Shown: positions 1 through 9,985 of the stretch, one piece after another
Numbering within the stretch: the stretch's first letter is position 1
Layout of the letters: each line of letters opens with the position of its first letter
Source of the DNA: Spirometra erinaceieuropaei
Lineage: Eukaryota; Platyhelminthes; Cestoda; Diphyllobothriidea; Diphyllobothriidae
Length of the DNA stretch: 64,000 nucleotides
Assembly: GCA_902702965.1 (NCBI GenBank)
Contig: CACRXP010000432.1
Span: 354,324-418,323 of the forward strand
Reading direction: 5' to 3'
The notes under the pieces: generated by a model
Seen by the model: only the letters and a program-made list of their open reading frames with translations
What the model was told of the DNA's origin: nothing
The model's database searches: none
Made by a program: the position numbers and the translations under genes

Positions 1-1913
1 GGGATTCTAGCGGTGAGCATTACTCAAACACACACCATGTGATGTTCTTGTAAACGTCGAAAATTCTATTTCAACTTTCTTTATATCTGTTAGTTGCAAT
101 CTAACTTGCATTTTCTGCACAAAGCGCGTTAAAAATGATGCCCACATATGGGACTAGTTCAAGTCTCTCCATCCACTTTACGCAATATAAAAAGCGTTTT
201 TTTTAGGGGTCCTGAATTTGTGATTGATCACGTCTGTTTAAGAAAGTTTGGTCCATCCCGGTAGTGGACAAACGGTAATCTTGTTTTTTTAGTTGTAGGA
301 CACTAATTGGTGTTGTTTTCGCCATGCTGTCAATTAGCGCAAATGTATGCACACCTCACTTACATATTCGTTTAAAACCGGTTGGGAGTAGACTCCTCAA
401 GTTTTTGTCAAATGATGAAATATATGAACATGACTTAAGGAGTTGGTTTAAAAAATAAACATGCTTGCGATAAGTGGGATGCGAATAAATGTCTAAAGAT
501 CCAAAGTACGCAAGTTGCCTCACTCTATACTCATGCCTATCAAATATATGTACGGTTAAATCTGCTTGAATAATGAGGTAGAATGATCTGTCCAGCTACA
601 AGCCTTAACAATGAGCTTCAGCATTTACGTTTTGCTGAAGGTGGACTTTACTCCTTTCGAGGATGCTCGCCCATCAGACAGTGCGATTAACGTCGGTGAA
701 ATGCTCTTGGCCGCCAAGTCTTCATAGCGATGTGCAGTGTATCAATGCGCAAAGAGTCATATCCGTTTAAAAATAAAAGGGCGCATTCTGAAGTTCTTCA
801 TTTTACTGAGTGTTACAGTAAGCCTCTCCATTCCTTTTAAGACGACATTTTCAATTTGTGGATAGTCAGTTTTATTTAAAGCAAAGTGGGCTATTCTACC
901 AATAGAAAATCTCAATTGCATTTTTCCCTCTTCGAGATTACTGGAAATGTGTTCGAAAAACTACTGATTAGCGCCGATGCAGGCATGGATTGCTTAAATA
1001 ATCGAGTAGAGAGTAGACTCCACAGATACTCGACAAAACAGACAATAATCGGAGATAGATGATAGATGAAGATGAAGATAGATGACGATTGCTCTGTGCA
1101 TGAGGCTTGCATAAGGGACCACGACGCGACCGTTTGAGTCTCGGTCTGTTGGAATCATGGTTGTCTGATTCGTTATCAGTTAACATGTAACTGGTATTCT
1201 GTGCTGGAATATTCAGCCATGGGCAACTAGTTACACGAGGAGGCGCCCGGCATTGGCACTGTCGGTGTAAGCGCACAAAATTGTTGATTGATAATCACGC
1301 CTAGGATAAAAGTGATGGGAAATCGCGACAATTAACAACATGTACACAGGCTAAATGGGTAACAATCTGCAAAACAACACCCTGCATTTAAACGTGTCCC
1401 CATTAAATGAAGGAAACTGAGGTATCACAAAATGCACGTTGCGCTCAAACTGACCTTCACATTACACAGCCAGCTTTTAGGTTATAAGAGTATGATAAGT
1501 AATTAAGGAATAAAGGAATTTGCATAAGTGATTCCTTGTCTGGGGGAGTGTTGTGTACTTGGATTAAAGTGTATACTTACCTTCCGCTCTCGACTCAACT
1601 TGACATACACAAACGAGATGTACACAACGCTGTTGTTTTGTTGTTCATCGAATAAATGCCGAAATCTCTACTGAGAACTCCCACTCCGATGAATCGTGCG
1701 TTAGCCAAACGTTTCAGCAAAAGGACGCAAACCTCAATTTCAGGGATAACTGCATGTAACAGCTGTCTATCTACAAGGAACATTAACACATAACTAAGAC
1801 GCACTAGCAGGAACAAAATAATTTTATCGATTTTAGCGTACCTATAATTTTGAATTTTCAAAAATACATTCCTTACATATACTATATCTGCTTTTGCCTG
1901 GGAAATATGAACA
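1..1913. other. Left flank with no recognised gene
   Basis: I see no gene family, RNA gene or mobile element here. The open frames are short, overlap on both strands and match none of the repeated blocks convincingly. The sequence is AT-rich with a GAT-rich simple repeat near 1.05 kb. The last few hundred bases before the Tc1 element may be the upstream continuation of block G (compare about 27.3-27.59 kb), but the similarity is too weak to claim. Confidence 0.5.
1052..1088. repeat. GAT-rich simple repeat
   Basis: Short imperfect run of GATA, GAT and GAA words (agatagatgatagatgaag and following). It is low-complexity sequence; the serine runs in minus-strand translations across it come from this composition. 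Confidence 0.7.
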
Positions 1914-1915
1914 TA

Positions 1916-1941
1916 CAGTACCTGTGCTAACTCATGAAATG
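1916..1941 (+). repeat. Left terminal inverted repeat of the Tc1 element
   Basis: 26 bases starting CAGTACCTGTGC and ending CATGAAATG, the exact reverse complement of 3808-3833. Similarity stops immediately inside both repeats. It is preceded by TA. Confidence 0.9.
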
Positions 1942-2489
1942 CCGAGGTCAAAATTATAGTGGAAAATGTAGCGTATTTTTGGTGTCGTTATTTGTGTTTA
2001 TTTAGTTGAAATAAGGACAAAAAGACCGTTTTCTGAAGGAAAGTTTGATACGGATCTGTATATTAAATAGAAAATGCGCCGGATTTAGGCGAAATCGGAG
2101 GATTCCTGATATTCAAGCAGCTTCCTACGCTATTAACGCTTTCGGATGGAAATTCTTTGTGTAAACTTATTAATCTGTTTAAAAAGATTAATAAAAGGAC
2201 GAAATTTTTCAATAAACTTTCGAACAAAAAGAAAAAATTAAATTTCAATATCACAAAATTCAGGAAAATGCAGATAAATTATTTCTTATTGTGTTCAGGA
2301 AATAACGTGCGATTCTTTATCTAAAAATTCTATTTTACAAATTCGTAAAGATTTATGTTTCAAAATACCGAAATAAAAAAGTTTCTCAGTGTGATTGTTT
2401 TACCAGACTGAAAATGCGTGTCGTAAACGAATATATATTGAGTTCGCGCGACATGCCGTCACTTTGCTCTGCCACGCCAAACGATAACT

Positions 2490-3522
2490 ATGTCTAAACA
2501 ATACTTATCCGAAGTTGACTTCCAGCGCATTCGAAAATTAGCGGCTGAGGGAATCCCGCGTGAGTCGTTAGCTAGTATTTTCAATATTAGCAAGGTCACT
2601 CTGTGGCGCATTATTAATGATAAAACTGTTCCTAGAAATAAGATAGGGGGACCAAAACGGTCCACAAGTAAGCAAGACGACGATTTTATTCGTCGTACAT
2701 TAAAAAAGTTTCATTACATGCCCATTGAGACCATTCAGCGGGAACATCTGCCGATGATTTCTATGAACATCATTGGAAAAAGGATGAAGGAATTTGAACT
2801 GCAGCGGCGGAAGGCCATGATTAAGCCATATTTAAGTAGAAAACTAATTAGAGAACGGCTTTTATTTGCTAAGAATTATATTGATTACAGATCTTCATTT
2901 TTTAAGAGCATTTTCTTCTGCGATGAGGTTCTATTTTTAGACAAGCCTACGAAATCGCTCCAAACCGTCATATGTGGAAAGAACTTCCCAAGAGAACACA
3001 CTACACCGACGGCAACATTCAAGAACTGTCGGCGGATGATGGTTTGGATGGCGATTAAATTCGGTGAGCGGCCTGTCTGGCGGTCAACATCCGACACCAT
3101 CAACAGCAAAGTGTTCATTGCAATTGTCAAGGATGCTTTCGGCTACAACGGCATAAGTCGGCGCCGAATGGATACTGTAATTTTGCAGGACAATGTACCT
3201 GTCCACCGCTCTAAAGAGGTACGAATTTGATGCCGCTTGCAAATATAATCTAACATTTTAGACAACAACCACGCTCTCCGCAATTGGCCTCCAATCGATT
3301 TTCATCCCGGCCAACAGTCCCGATCTGAATCTTATCGAAAATCTTTTTGGAATAGTCAAAAGAAATTGGCACAAAGCTAAGAAGACTCTTTCAATGCAGG
3401 AAAAATTGGATTTCATACTCAATAATTACATTTTACAATCCACCATAGATAACATTGTCATGTCTATGTTGGACAGACTTTCTGCTGTTATTAATTCGAA
3501 TGGACAATCTACAAAGTACTAA
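2490..3522 (+). CDS. Tc1-like DDE transposase, two exons
   Basis: Cut-and-paste transposase expected to bind the terminal repeats and integrate at TA. Exon 1 is 2490-3218 and exon 2 is 3262-3522, giving 329 residues, a normal size for Tc1/mariner. The N-terminal third is a paired helix-turn-helix region (about residues 5-70) with a GRPR-like GGPKR linker. The catalytic triad reads D145 in FFCDEVLF, D234 in LQDNVPVHRS and E269 in SPDLNLIEN. Reading through, the frame hits a stop at 3228-3230; removing the 43-base GT..AG segment 3219-3261 restores the frame and gives exactly 34 residues between the second D and the E, the canonical DD34E spacing. The ATG at 2490 is the first in frame and precedes the HTH. 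No internal stops or frameshifts are seen. Splicing is inferred, not shown. Confidence 0.85.
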
Positions 3523-3807
3523 TTTTTTTGTATCTGTTTCTGTCCTTAATTATTTTTGACCTTTTATGCGCCCTCCTCCTTTATACGTCCTCATACGTAG
3601 CCTTTATTAACTTGGTTGTAATATAGGCGTTTCTCGAAAATGTGACTTTTGTCGAAAATTATTTATTTTTATCTCAGTAAATACTATTTTCTTAACCAAA
3701 CTTTGCTTTATTTCTTTGGCACATCGTTTATTTTCCGCTATCAGACTTTGGGAGCCGTAGTGTTTACCGATTTTGCGTTAAAGGCGTTAACCTGTGTTAA
3801 TTCGTAA

Positions 3808-3833
3808 CATTTCATGAGTTAGCACAGGTACTG
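3808..3833 (-). repeat. Right terminal inverted repeat of the Tc1 element
   Basis: Exact reverse complement of 1916-1941, followed by TA at 3834-3835. A diverged copy of this end lies at about 11968-11995. Confidence 0.9.
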
Positions 3834-3835
3834 TA

Positions 3836-4601
3836 CTAGGTTTTTAGCCGTCCCTGATCCGTTTCTGACGAATTGGTTTGCGATGAGTTTTATACCAAAG
3901 CAAGTGCTTAACGATTAATACGTAGAGGTTGACGATACACATCATCGCATAAATAGATGGCAGAAAGACGCTTGGGTACGATAGATTAACTTGCCAATTG
4001 TTCAATTCTACCGTATGGGATTATAAACGATTGTATAATTGGGTGGCCAAAAAGTGCTCTATCAAATTCCGTAGTTGATTAATCAACGCGCTAAGATGTT
4101 GACAGCCAACGTAGTCTGCCGCTGACGTAGCGGTTGAACTATACGTCGAGTCTTCAAGGATGCAAGAAGGTAATAAATGCTTTCTTTCTTGCATTACTCC
4201 ATTTGCGAATGTTTGATTGTTGAGCGGTCATAAAGCAAAAACCTACCCATGATGCGACTTGGTAACAGTTTAAGAAAACAGATAAAGAACATCAGTACTA
4301 TGCACGGTCTTTAAGAGCATGAAGGGCCGTAAGTGAACAGATATTGCTCATCAAATTTATACTAAAAACTGCTGATAACAAACTTACTTTCTCGTTTATC
4401 CGAGGCTTCGTGCACAGGATTTTTCAGGAAGGCTATGAAAGATAGTTCAGCATTTTGACACTTTAAGACTCTTTTTGCGCGCGGCCTACTACAGCATTCT
4501 GCGAGTCATGCTTCGTATCCTGCAAGCAGAAGGCGACTTGGTCTGCCAATGACATTTATTTAGCTTGACTTCGACAGCGCCGCCTAGCGCATTTTGCATA
4601 C
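3836..4601 (+). repeat. Block G1 upstream region
   Basis: Matches 27.6-29.0 kb in the same orientation and, in reverse, about 50.27-50.79 kb. Shared landmarks are the stretch cctactacagcattctgcg (about 4484) and the segment just before the TATA box that contains agcgccgc. It is conserved flank of the secreted-protein gene; I see no separate gene in it. Confidence 0.6.
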
Positions 4602-4607
4602 TATAAA
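4602..4607 (+). promoter_or_regulatory. TATA box of G gene copy 1
   Basis: TATAAA in the context actataaacacaagcagaaa, 50 bases upstream of the ATG at 4657. The same box and neighbouring bases recur at the same distance in G2 (29005-29010) and on the minus strand in G3 (50264-50269). Confidence 0.5.
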
Positions 4608-4656
4608 CACAAGCAGAAAGTAGGTTTTCCTTCGGCAACAACGCTTTTGCAAATAA

Positions 4657-4729
4657 ATGGGACTATTGTCGGCATTAGTAGTTGTATTTTGTCCTGTAAT
4701 CTGCGTATCTGGCTGCAAACACTCTGAGG
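4657..4729 (+). pseudogene. G gene copy 1, exon 1 (signal peptide)
   Basis: 73-base exon starting MGLLSALVVVF and ending CKHSE plus one base, then a GTAATG donor at 4730. It is an open, convincing signal peptide: short N-region, hydrophobic core, small residues before the cysteine. Exon and donor match G2 exon 1 nearly codon for codon. The gene copy is scored as a pseudogene because exons 2 and 3 (12199-12419, 12717-13028) are broken and intron 1 has grown to about 7.5 kb by insertion of a Penelope fragment, LINE pieces, SINEs and R fragments. Confidence 0.7.
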
Positions 4730-5019
4730 GTAATGTTGTGCCATTATTTACTGCTTTTGTAAAGTACGCGCTAATATAGCATCTTCCATTATTTTCCTTA
4801 ATATAAGAAAGCCAAACACTTTAAATTGATCACAGTCGTCTGAAGAGAGTGTTCACTTGAAAAAAAAGTATTGGGCACGGAAAAGGAACATTTTTAACCC
4901 CCAGTTAAAAGGTCTTACCTAAAGATGTACATGTGTTTGTAGGACATTTGTATAAAGTATTTGATAATTCCAAAAGCGTTGTAGGACATAATGTGTAAAC
5001 AAATAAAACAAACTTTCCA

Positions 5020-5700
5020 CTTTTTTGTTGTTGCGGACAGGAACAGTTGTTGTTGTTGTGTAGTTGCGGACAAAGCGATTATGTCGGAGAAACTGGGAGA
5101 TTACTCCGTACGCGACTTGCCGAGCACGCAGCAGCAGTGAGGCGGGGAGACGCTAACTCTCAGGTGGCGGCACACTCGACGGGACCCGGCCATAATTTCA
5201 AATTTCAAGAGGCCGAAATCCTCGCAAGGGGTGACAACCGCGTGAGCCGCGAGCTGCTCGAGTCATGGTTCTCAGGCCCGCAATCCATCAACAAACACAA
5301 TGACCTCCCGATGGCCTATACCGTATTGCGATTTTCCCTGGGCAGGAGAATCAGTCACGTGGGGAGGGCGCGGGTGAGCAATTATCACGGTGACAGTGAG
5401 CCAGTTTGCCGAGCAATCGTTACACCAGCATCGAGCACGGATGACGAAATCGCGGCAATTAACAACTCGGACTCGGACCGCCAAGCCACCGCCGCATCAA
5501 TTACGACCCCAGCGGCGATTGTGAGAACTGTTAATTGCAGTGCGCATACGGTCCCACGGCAGCCACGTGCTATAAATACTGCATTCCTGGTGCCACCTTT
5601 ACCTCTATCTGCGAATGTCTCTGATGATGGGCTCGAGTGAGAACCCGAAACGTCAGGCCAATAAACTTCTTGTCCCAGTGATCGCATCTTCATCTTCAGT
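5020..5700 (+). mobile_element. Penelope-like element, 3' fragment
   Basis: Only the 3' end of a Penelope-like retroelement is present: the GIY-YIG coding region (5047-5640) and a 3' tail with the words aacgtcaggccaataaa and gatcgca that also ends the copies at 45.3 kb and 53.5 kb. The reverse transcriptase part is missing. A short (GTT)n run (about 5022-5058) marks the 5' break. It lies in intron 1 of G gene copy 1. Confidence 0.75.
5047..5640 (+). CDS. GIY-YIG endonuclease domain of a Penelope-like element (partial)
   Basis: Open frame of 197 codons with no true start; the TTG run at its beginning is where the truncated element starts. Residues 5-60 form the GIY-YIG part: CSCGQSDYVGETGR, then TRLAEH and a histidine-rich AAHSTGPGH motif. 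In Penelope-like elements this domain follows the reverse transcriptase and cuts the target DNA. The rest is a low-complexity Ala/Ser/Thr-rich tail ending in TGA at 5638. The frame is intact here, while its homologue at 44690-45172 carries stops and has lost the YVG motif. It cannot work alone because the reverse transcriptase is absent. The region is clearly more GC-rich than its surroundings. Confidence 0.75.
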   Translation: MLLLCSCGQSDYVGETGRLLRTRLAEHAAAVRRGDANSQVAAHSTGPGHNFKFQEAEILARGDNRVSRELLESWFSGPQSINKHNDLPMAYTVLRFSLGRRISHVGRARVSNYHGDSEPVCRAIVTPASSTDDEIAAINNSDSDRQATAASITTPAAIVRTVNCSAHTVPRQPRAINTAFLVPPLPLSANVSDDGLE

Positions 5701-5800
5701 CCATGTTTTGTCGTACGTTATGCGCAATTTCATCAAAACATTGTTGAAATGTCGTTAAGTATAAGTACGGCTAAACATAAAGCCGTGACCAGACACAGCA

Positions 5801-5899
5801 ATGCTCTGGCTTTTCTGCATCGGTTGGCTTGTACTGGTGTATGCAGATGAATATTGCGAGAGACTCAAATTAAGACTTCCACTGGAACAGTGCATGTGA
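5801..5899 (+). CDS. Possible signal-peptide exon or micropeptide, 32 aa
   Basis: ATG followed by MLWLFCIGWLVLVYADEYC: a hydrophobic core, an Ala before a plausible cleavage point and a short charged tail with two cysteines, ending in TGA at 5897. A TATA-like TATAAG lies about 40 bases upstream (5760-5765), similar to the TATA-to-ATG layout of the G gene. It could be a first exon (a weak GT lies at 5895) or chance. I find no second copy in the window and no following exon. Confidence 0.25.
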   Translation: MLWLFCIGWLVLVYADEYCERLKLRLPLEQCM

Positions 5900-7615
5900 C
5901 CCAGTGAGGTTCGTCGTTGCTTGTACAGTGAATGTAAAGACTGGGTAACATTAAGAGGTTCACTGGCCATATTTTACATGCACGATAGGGTAAGTCTGGT
6001 AAAACGTACGTGTATTGCATTCTTCAAAACAAAATCATCCAAATTGTGTTCAATTCATCAATTTGATTGTTTCACCTCCTTTATCGGCAAGAATCAGTGT
6101 TATCACTGCATTGGCTTGGAACATCCGGTACTTATCGGTACAATCGGGACGGTCGGCAGTGTTTGGTCTTCGCAAAGCTTTTAAGTCTTCGTTTTTAATG
6201 GCTGGTCACTGGTGTTGTCATGCAATACGAAAGTGGTCGACTTGGCAGAATTTCTTTTAGTAAAGAAAGCAAACTATTAAATTTTTTACTGACCGATTGG
6301 TTTATTTAGGATCTTTTAATGGTTTGTTTATTTTTAGAAATTTTTAGGTGGTAAACATATAATAATGCTAATGTTTTCAAATAAATTAGTCGCTGAATCG
6401 TCATTCCATTTGTAAATATTTGCTTCAGTTTTTTGTTAAAAATGAGTGTGTCCGATGTCGAGTCATATAGCACTTCCAAGCTATGACAGAAAAAGTGTGC
6501 GCCTTTATGTACAGCGCTTACATAACATGAAATTATAGTAATTTTGGTCTTTCATTTGTCGCTTCCTCACACTTATTCACAACTCTATCATTTATAACTT
6601 ATAAAACATTCTTGTACCGATTTTTGATGTATTTCACGTTACATTGTCATCTGGATTCGTGCTAACATAGCCCATAACAAATAAACGCATGCATTGGATG
6701 ACAAAATGCTGTTTATGTTCCCGTGCGTACCCCCATTGGAATAGTGGTGAGGAAATTAGCCATATGCTTTATCATGTCCTGTTTGTCAGCAGAAATTTCT
6801 CCCTAATATGCTCCCAGATATATTCGCCATATGTAAAGCATTCGTTTCCTGAAGTTTAAGGATGTCAGCAAATTTGGCAAACAATCGGTCGTTGCCATGA
6901 ACGCAGAATTTGGCAAATTAAACAAGATGGGTAACGCAAGGCAGTCTAGGCAAAATTGCATTTCAAGAGGAATGAACACTGGTTCAGGATATCGGTAAAA
7001 TAAAATGTGACACAAGTCAAATTAAGAACGATTTTCAACGTTCAAACTTTTGACATAAATGTAGATGATGCCCATTAAAGTTCTTCTAAAGAGTTAAAAA
7101 GATAAAATAGGATTTCGTGCTTGGACAGCGTCGTATCCCATCACATTTTCTTTAGCAATTAACATTACAATGTACTGCGGTTGCAGATTATATAGGATCG
7201 GGTAGTGGGCAAAACTAACTACAACAACTGCATGCAAACGCACATAATTTAAAAAAGACCAGACTTAAGGGTCAAATGTAAAACCATATAACATTTAAGA
7301 AGTTTTACATATGAAAAATGATAAAAAAACAACAAGATCGTTCACAGCGGAGAAACGGCTTTTGAATTTGAGCCACCATTTTTGTAGCTCTCTCTTCACG
7401 AGTGGATTTTTACTAATTGTACATTATTGGGCCTTTTCTCTTCGATATATTGAACTGTTTTGCATCCTTTGTTTGTCTGAGCTAAGACTATGAGGTCGTC
7501 TCTACAGTACGCTAGCACCCTTTTGAACGGATTTAAATTGTCAATTTCACTGTAGACCGACCATGATGCAAACTGTTGTACTTTACGACCAATATGTCGT
7601 ATTTGCCATAGTTCT
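5900..7615. other. No recognised gene
   Basis: AT-rich sequence with short, overlapping frames only. A textbook donor GTAAGT occurs near 5989, but no convincing exon pairs with it. Around 7.50-7.61 kb a short stretch resembles part of block R (compare 17.70-17.76 kb). Confidence 0.5.
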
Positions 7616-9018
7616 GTGTTGAGTTTATCAAATATTCGTCAACAACGGCCTATGCATCGGAGAAAATATCGGTGTGGCTGGCAATTCGCATTCAAACGTC
7701 AGCCAAATCACAAATTGTCAATTCTTGCCTTCTTGTCGACAAACTGTCGTTCTATTTTAAACAAAACCAATGCGTTGGAGCTACTTTTGTCGAAAAAAAA
7801 CTGATGTTGTCTGACCTCAAGAGACGTAGCTAAATAGTGACATTGATTCCTAAATTATTACTCCCCCATCCTTCGACTGCTTTCGAACAGATAGAAAATC
7901 TTCATATTGTGGCAGAGGTGGAGGCGTTGCCATTTTCTTTAATCAAAATTGGTGCAGAGACTGTAAGTCCCTTTTTTCTTACTCTGATGAGTTGATAGAT
8001 GTAATCGCTGTTTTATGTAAGCCCATTTGTTAAGTAAATTTAAAGGCATCATATTTGTTAGTATTTGCATTCCCCCTCTTGCTGTGAAGGCGCATTAACC
8101 AGTTTTTCGACTTCCTCTACAAAAACTTGCTATAATATCCTGCGACTATATTACTCTCTTATGCGGTGATTCTAATCGCGTGAATTTACGTCCCCCTTAC
8201 ACTTTTAGGCTTCGATGTACTTGTCTCCTTTAATACTCGCGCAGATGCCCCTCTTGATCATATTCTGACTAACCATAGCAAGTTTGTTTGCGTAAAAAAC
8301 AGGGCTCCATTGTCAGGTTCTGACCATTCCACTGTATTGTGCCTTCCAAAAATCTATTCCACTTCAAAACGTGCACTGCTTGCCAAGCAAGAGAGAAAGG
8401 TTAAGGTTCGCAACACGTCCGCCCAAAACATTATCATGCTTCAGAGTTGCATTTTTCTTACTATCCCAACTTTCCTTGAACATTCTAATGTTGAATCCTG
8501 TTCTGCAAACGTGACAGCGTTTTTAACAGAAATTTTCGATATTTCCTGCTCTTTTGATACTGTTATATTACGACCGAATAGAATTTCCTCCCCCTATCTG
8601 AAATCGTTTAGACGTAAAAAAGAACTCCTTTACAAGGTAGGCTTACGTGATAACCTTAAGGACGTTACCGTCTTAATAAAAACAGAGATTGACAGGCTAA
8701 ATAGCCTGTTTGTCGGCCAACTGTTTTCCTCTTCATAATGCCCTCCTTTCCCCCCTTCCTCAGCTGAGATTTGGAAAAATCTTAAGCGTTTCCATGGCCA
8801 TCGCAACACGCTGGTGCATGTGGATGCAGATTTAGATTCCCTAAATAAAAAATTTATATTTAGTCACAATGACTCCCATCTTCCCTTAGAAGACATTCCC
8901 CTATCACCGAGTATATTCCAACGCGTGTCTTTGACAACAGTAGAGAAACACCTTAAAAAGGTCCGTGGATGAACAGCTGCCGGACCGGATGGTGTCTCGC
9001 CTTTTCTTCTTAAATCTT
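7616..9018 (+). mobile_element. CR1-type LINE fragment: endonuclease and start of reverse transcriptase
   Basis: Decayed non-LTR retrotransposon ORF. From 5' to 3', in shifting frames, I see LSTNCRSILNKTNALELLL (start of the AP endonuclease), GRGGGVAIFF (7.91 kb), GD(S)NRVNL, TRADAPLDHILTN and SGSDHSTVLC (8.16-8.35 kb; the asparagine/aspartate and SDH motifs of the endonuclease), then a linker and TAAGPDGVSPFLLKSC (8.96-9.02 kb), the entry to the reverse transcriptase. Several frameshifts and stops break it. It ends abruptly at 9018, where block R sequence begins; the same R sequence without this LINE occurs at about 23.44 kb. Confidence 0.75.
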
Positions 9019-9394
9019 GCACGTTGTGTCATGTATTGCGAAGGTGTTCCCCGCCAGTTTGCTTCCAACCTTTTATCATTTGTATATTAAGCAAACCGTA
9101 GTACCGTTATTGTGGTCCACTCTGCACTAAGAGAACGTGATGCGGATTGTGGTGCATGCATATACAGATTTTATTAATTACTTATCCGCCGTTTACATAA
9201 TGCAGAGTCATCCTCTCCTTACTAATGAATCCGCGTGCGCGATCACCTCTTGGATCAGAAATTACTTTAGCAAATGTATAGGGAGGAGATGCAATTTAGT
9301 GTCAGTAGACTGTGGATCATGCCATATGGAGGTTTATCTTGACATGTATTTGCAAGACGTTGCAGAAATTACACTGCCGACACTCGCACCATAA
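9019..9394 (+). pseudogene. Block R opposite-strand frame with CHME motif (copy in 9 kb piece)
   Basis: Unrecognised protein-like frame. It reads VVHAYTDFINYLSAVY, IMQSHPLLTNESAC and, further on, VDCGSCHMEVYL and LQDVAEITLPT, open from 9137 to 9394. The same peptides in the same frame recur at 23573-23870 (+), 58741-58990 (+), 18790-19080 (-) and 39660-39890 (-), with mostly conservative changes. This suggests an old coding exon of block R rather than chance. No catalytic motif is recognised. The start is not defined; it may be an internal exon. Confidence 0.35.
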
Positions 9395-9604
9395 CTCATA
9401 ATCTGTTGTTTATGACGTTTGCTTTTTGTGTAGTATTCCACTTTCACTTTCATTTTCGTTGTCATACATTAGCGTATGGTAGGGGGTTGGGTACAAATGC
9501 AAATAAATCCAGAGTTTTCTTTCATTTCGTCAGCCTACTCCTTAGTATGCTGTCCAACTTCAAAACGCCCTTTACCATAAATCTCATATGGCATGATCCA
9601 TATT

Positions 9605-9985
9605 CACAGAGGGTCATTCGTCAATGGAACTATTTGCCGGAGCTTGTTATTAATTCCCCTAGGGTGAGCGTGTTCCAGAGACAGGTGGATACTTACCTGC
9701 TCAAAAGCAACCCGAACTGCCGAAGTCTGATCTAACGAATTACCGAAATACCTTTCATTATACTACTAACATGATTTCAACAGATCCTATGTTATACGTC
9801 AGTCTTAGCCTTTATTGAAACGTTTACAGTCCAAATGCGGTAAACAAAGTTTTCCGCGATTAATTGGCGAATATAATACCCCTTTCGCCTTTATATTACA
9901 TAATTAGATTTATAGCTTCTCCTTACTAAAACTACCCTGTAAATGGAGTTATCAAGGCTTATGTCGCTTACTCCAAATATACTGA
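9605..9985 (+). mobile_element. LINE 3' end inserted in block R
   Basis: About 380 bases interrupt R sequence that is continuous in the copies at 59.2 kb (reverse orientation) and 18.5 kb. The insert encodes RVIRQWNYLPELVINSPRVS followed by FQRQVDTYLL, the typical last residues of CR1-type LINE ORF2, then a 3' UTR. It is a 5'-truncated LINE insertion, possibly of the same family as 7616-9018. Confidence 0.6.

Larger units (their letters stand above)
1914..3835 (+). mobile_element. Complete Tc1-type DNA transposon with TA flanks
   Basis: The element spans 1916-3833 (1918 bp), bounded by perfect 26-base terminal inverted repeats that begin CAGTACCTGTGC at the left and end with its complement at the right. 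A TA dinucleotide lies directly outside each end (1914-1915 and 3834-3835), as expected for Tc1/mariner insertion at TA. It carries one transposase gene with a short intron. The sequence right of it (from 3836) matches block G near 27.6 kb, so it appears to have inserted into G1. Perfect ends and an intact frame, next to heavily decayed elements, suggest it is the youngest insertion in the window. A relic of a related end lies near 11.97 kb. Confidence 0.85.

Noticed and set aside
2490..3230. Truncated, dead Tc1 transposase of 246 aa
   Set aside because: The stop at 3228 lies inside a GT..AG segment; removing it gives a full-length protein with correct DD34E spacing.
5272..5693. Minus-strand ORFs over the GIY-YIG region
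   Set aside because: They are antisense to the clear GIY-YIG frame in a GC-rich stretch where stops are rare.
9019..9090. Continuation of the LINE reverse transcriptase (LCHVLRRCSPPVCFQP)
   Set aside because: The same sequence occurs at 23.44-23.53 kb and, reversed, at 19.1 kb without any LINE upstream. It belongs to block R; the LINE ends at 9018.
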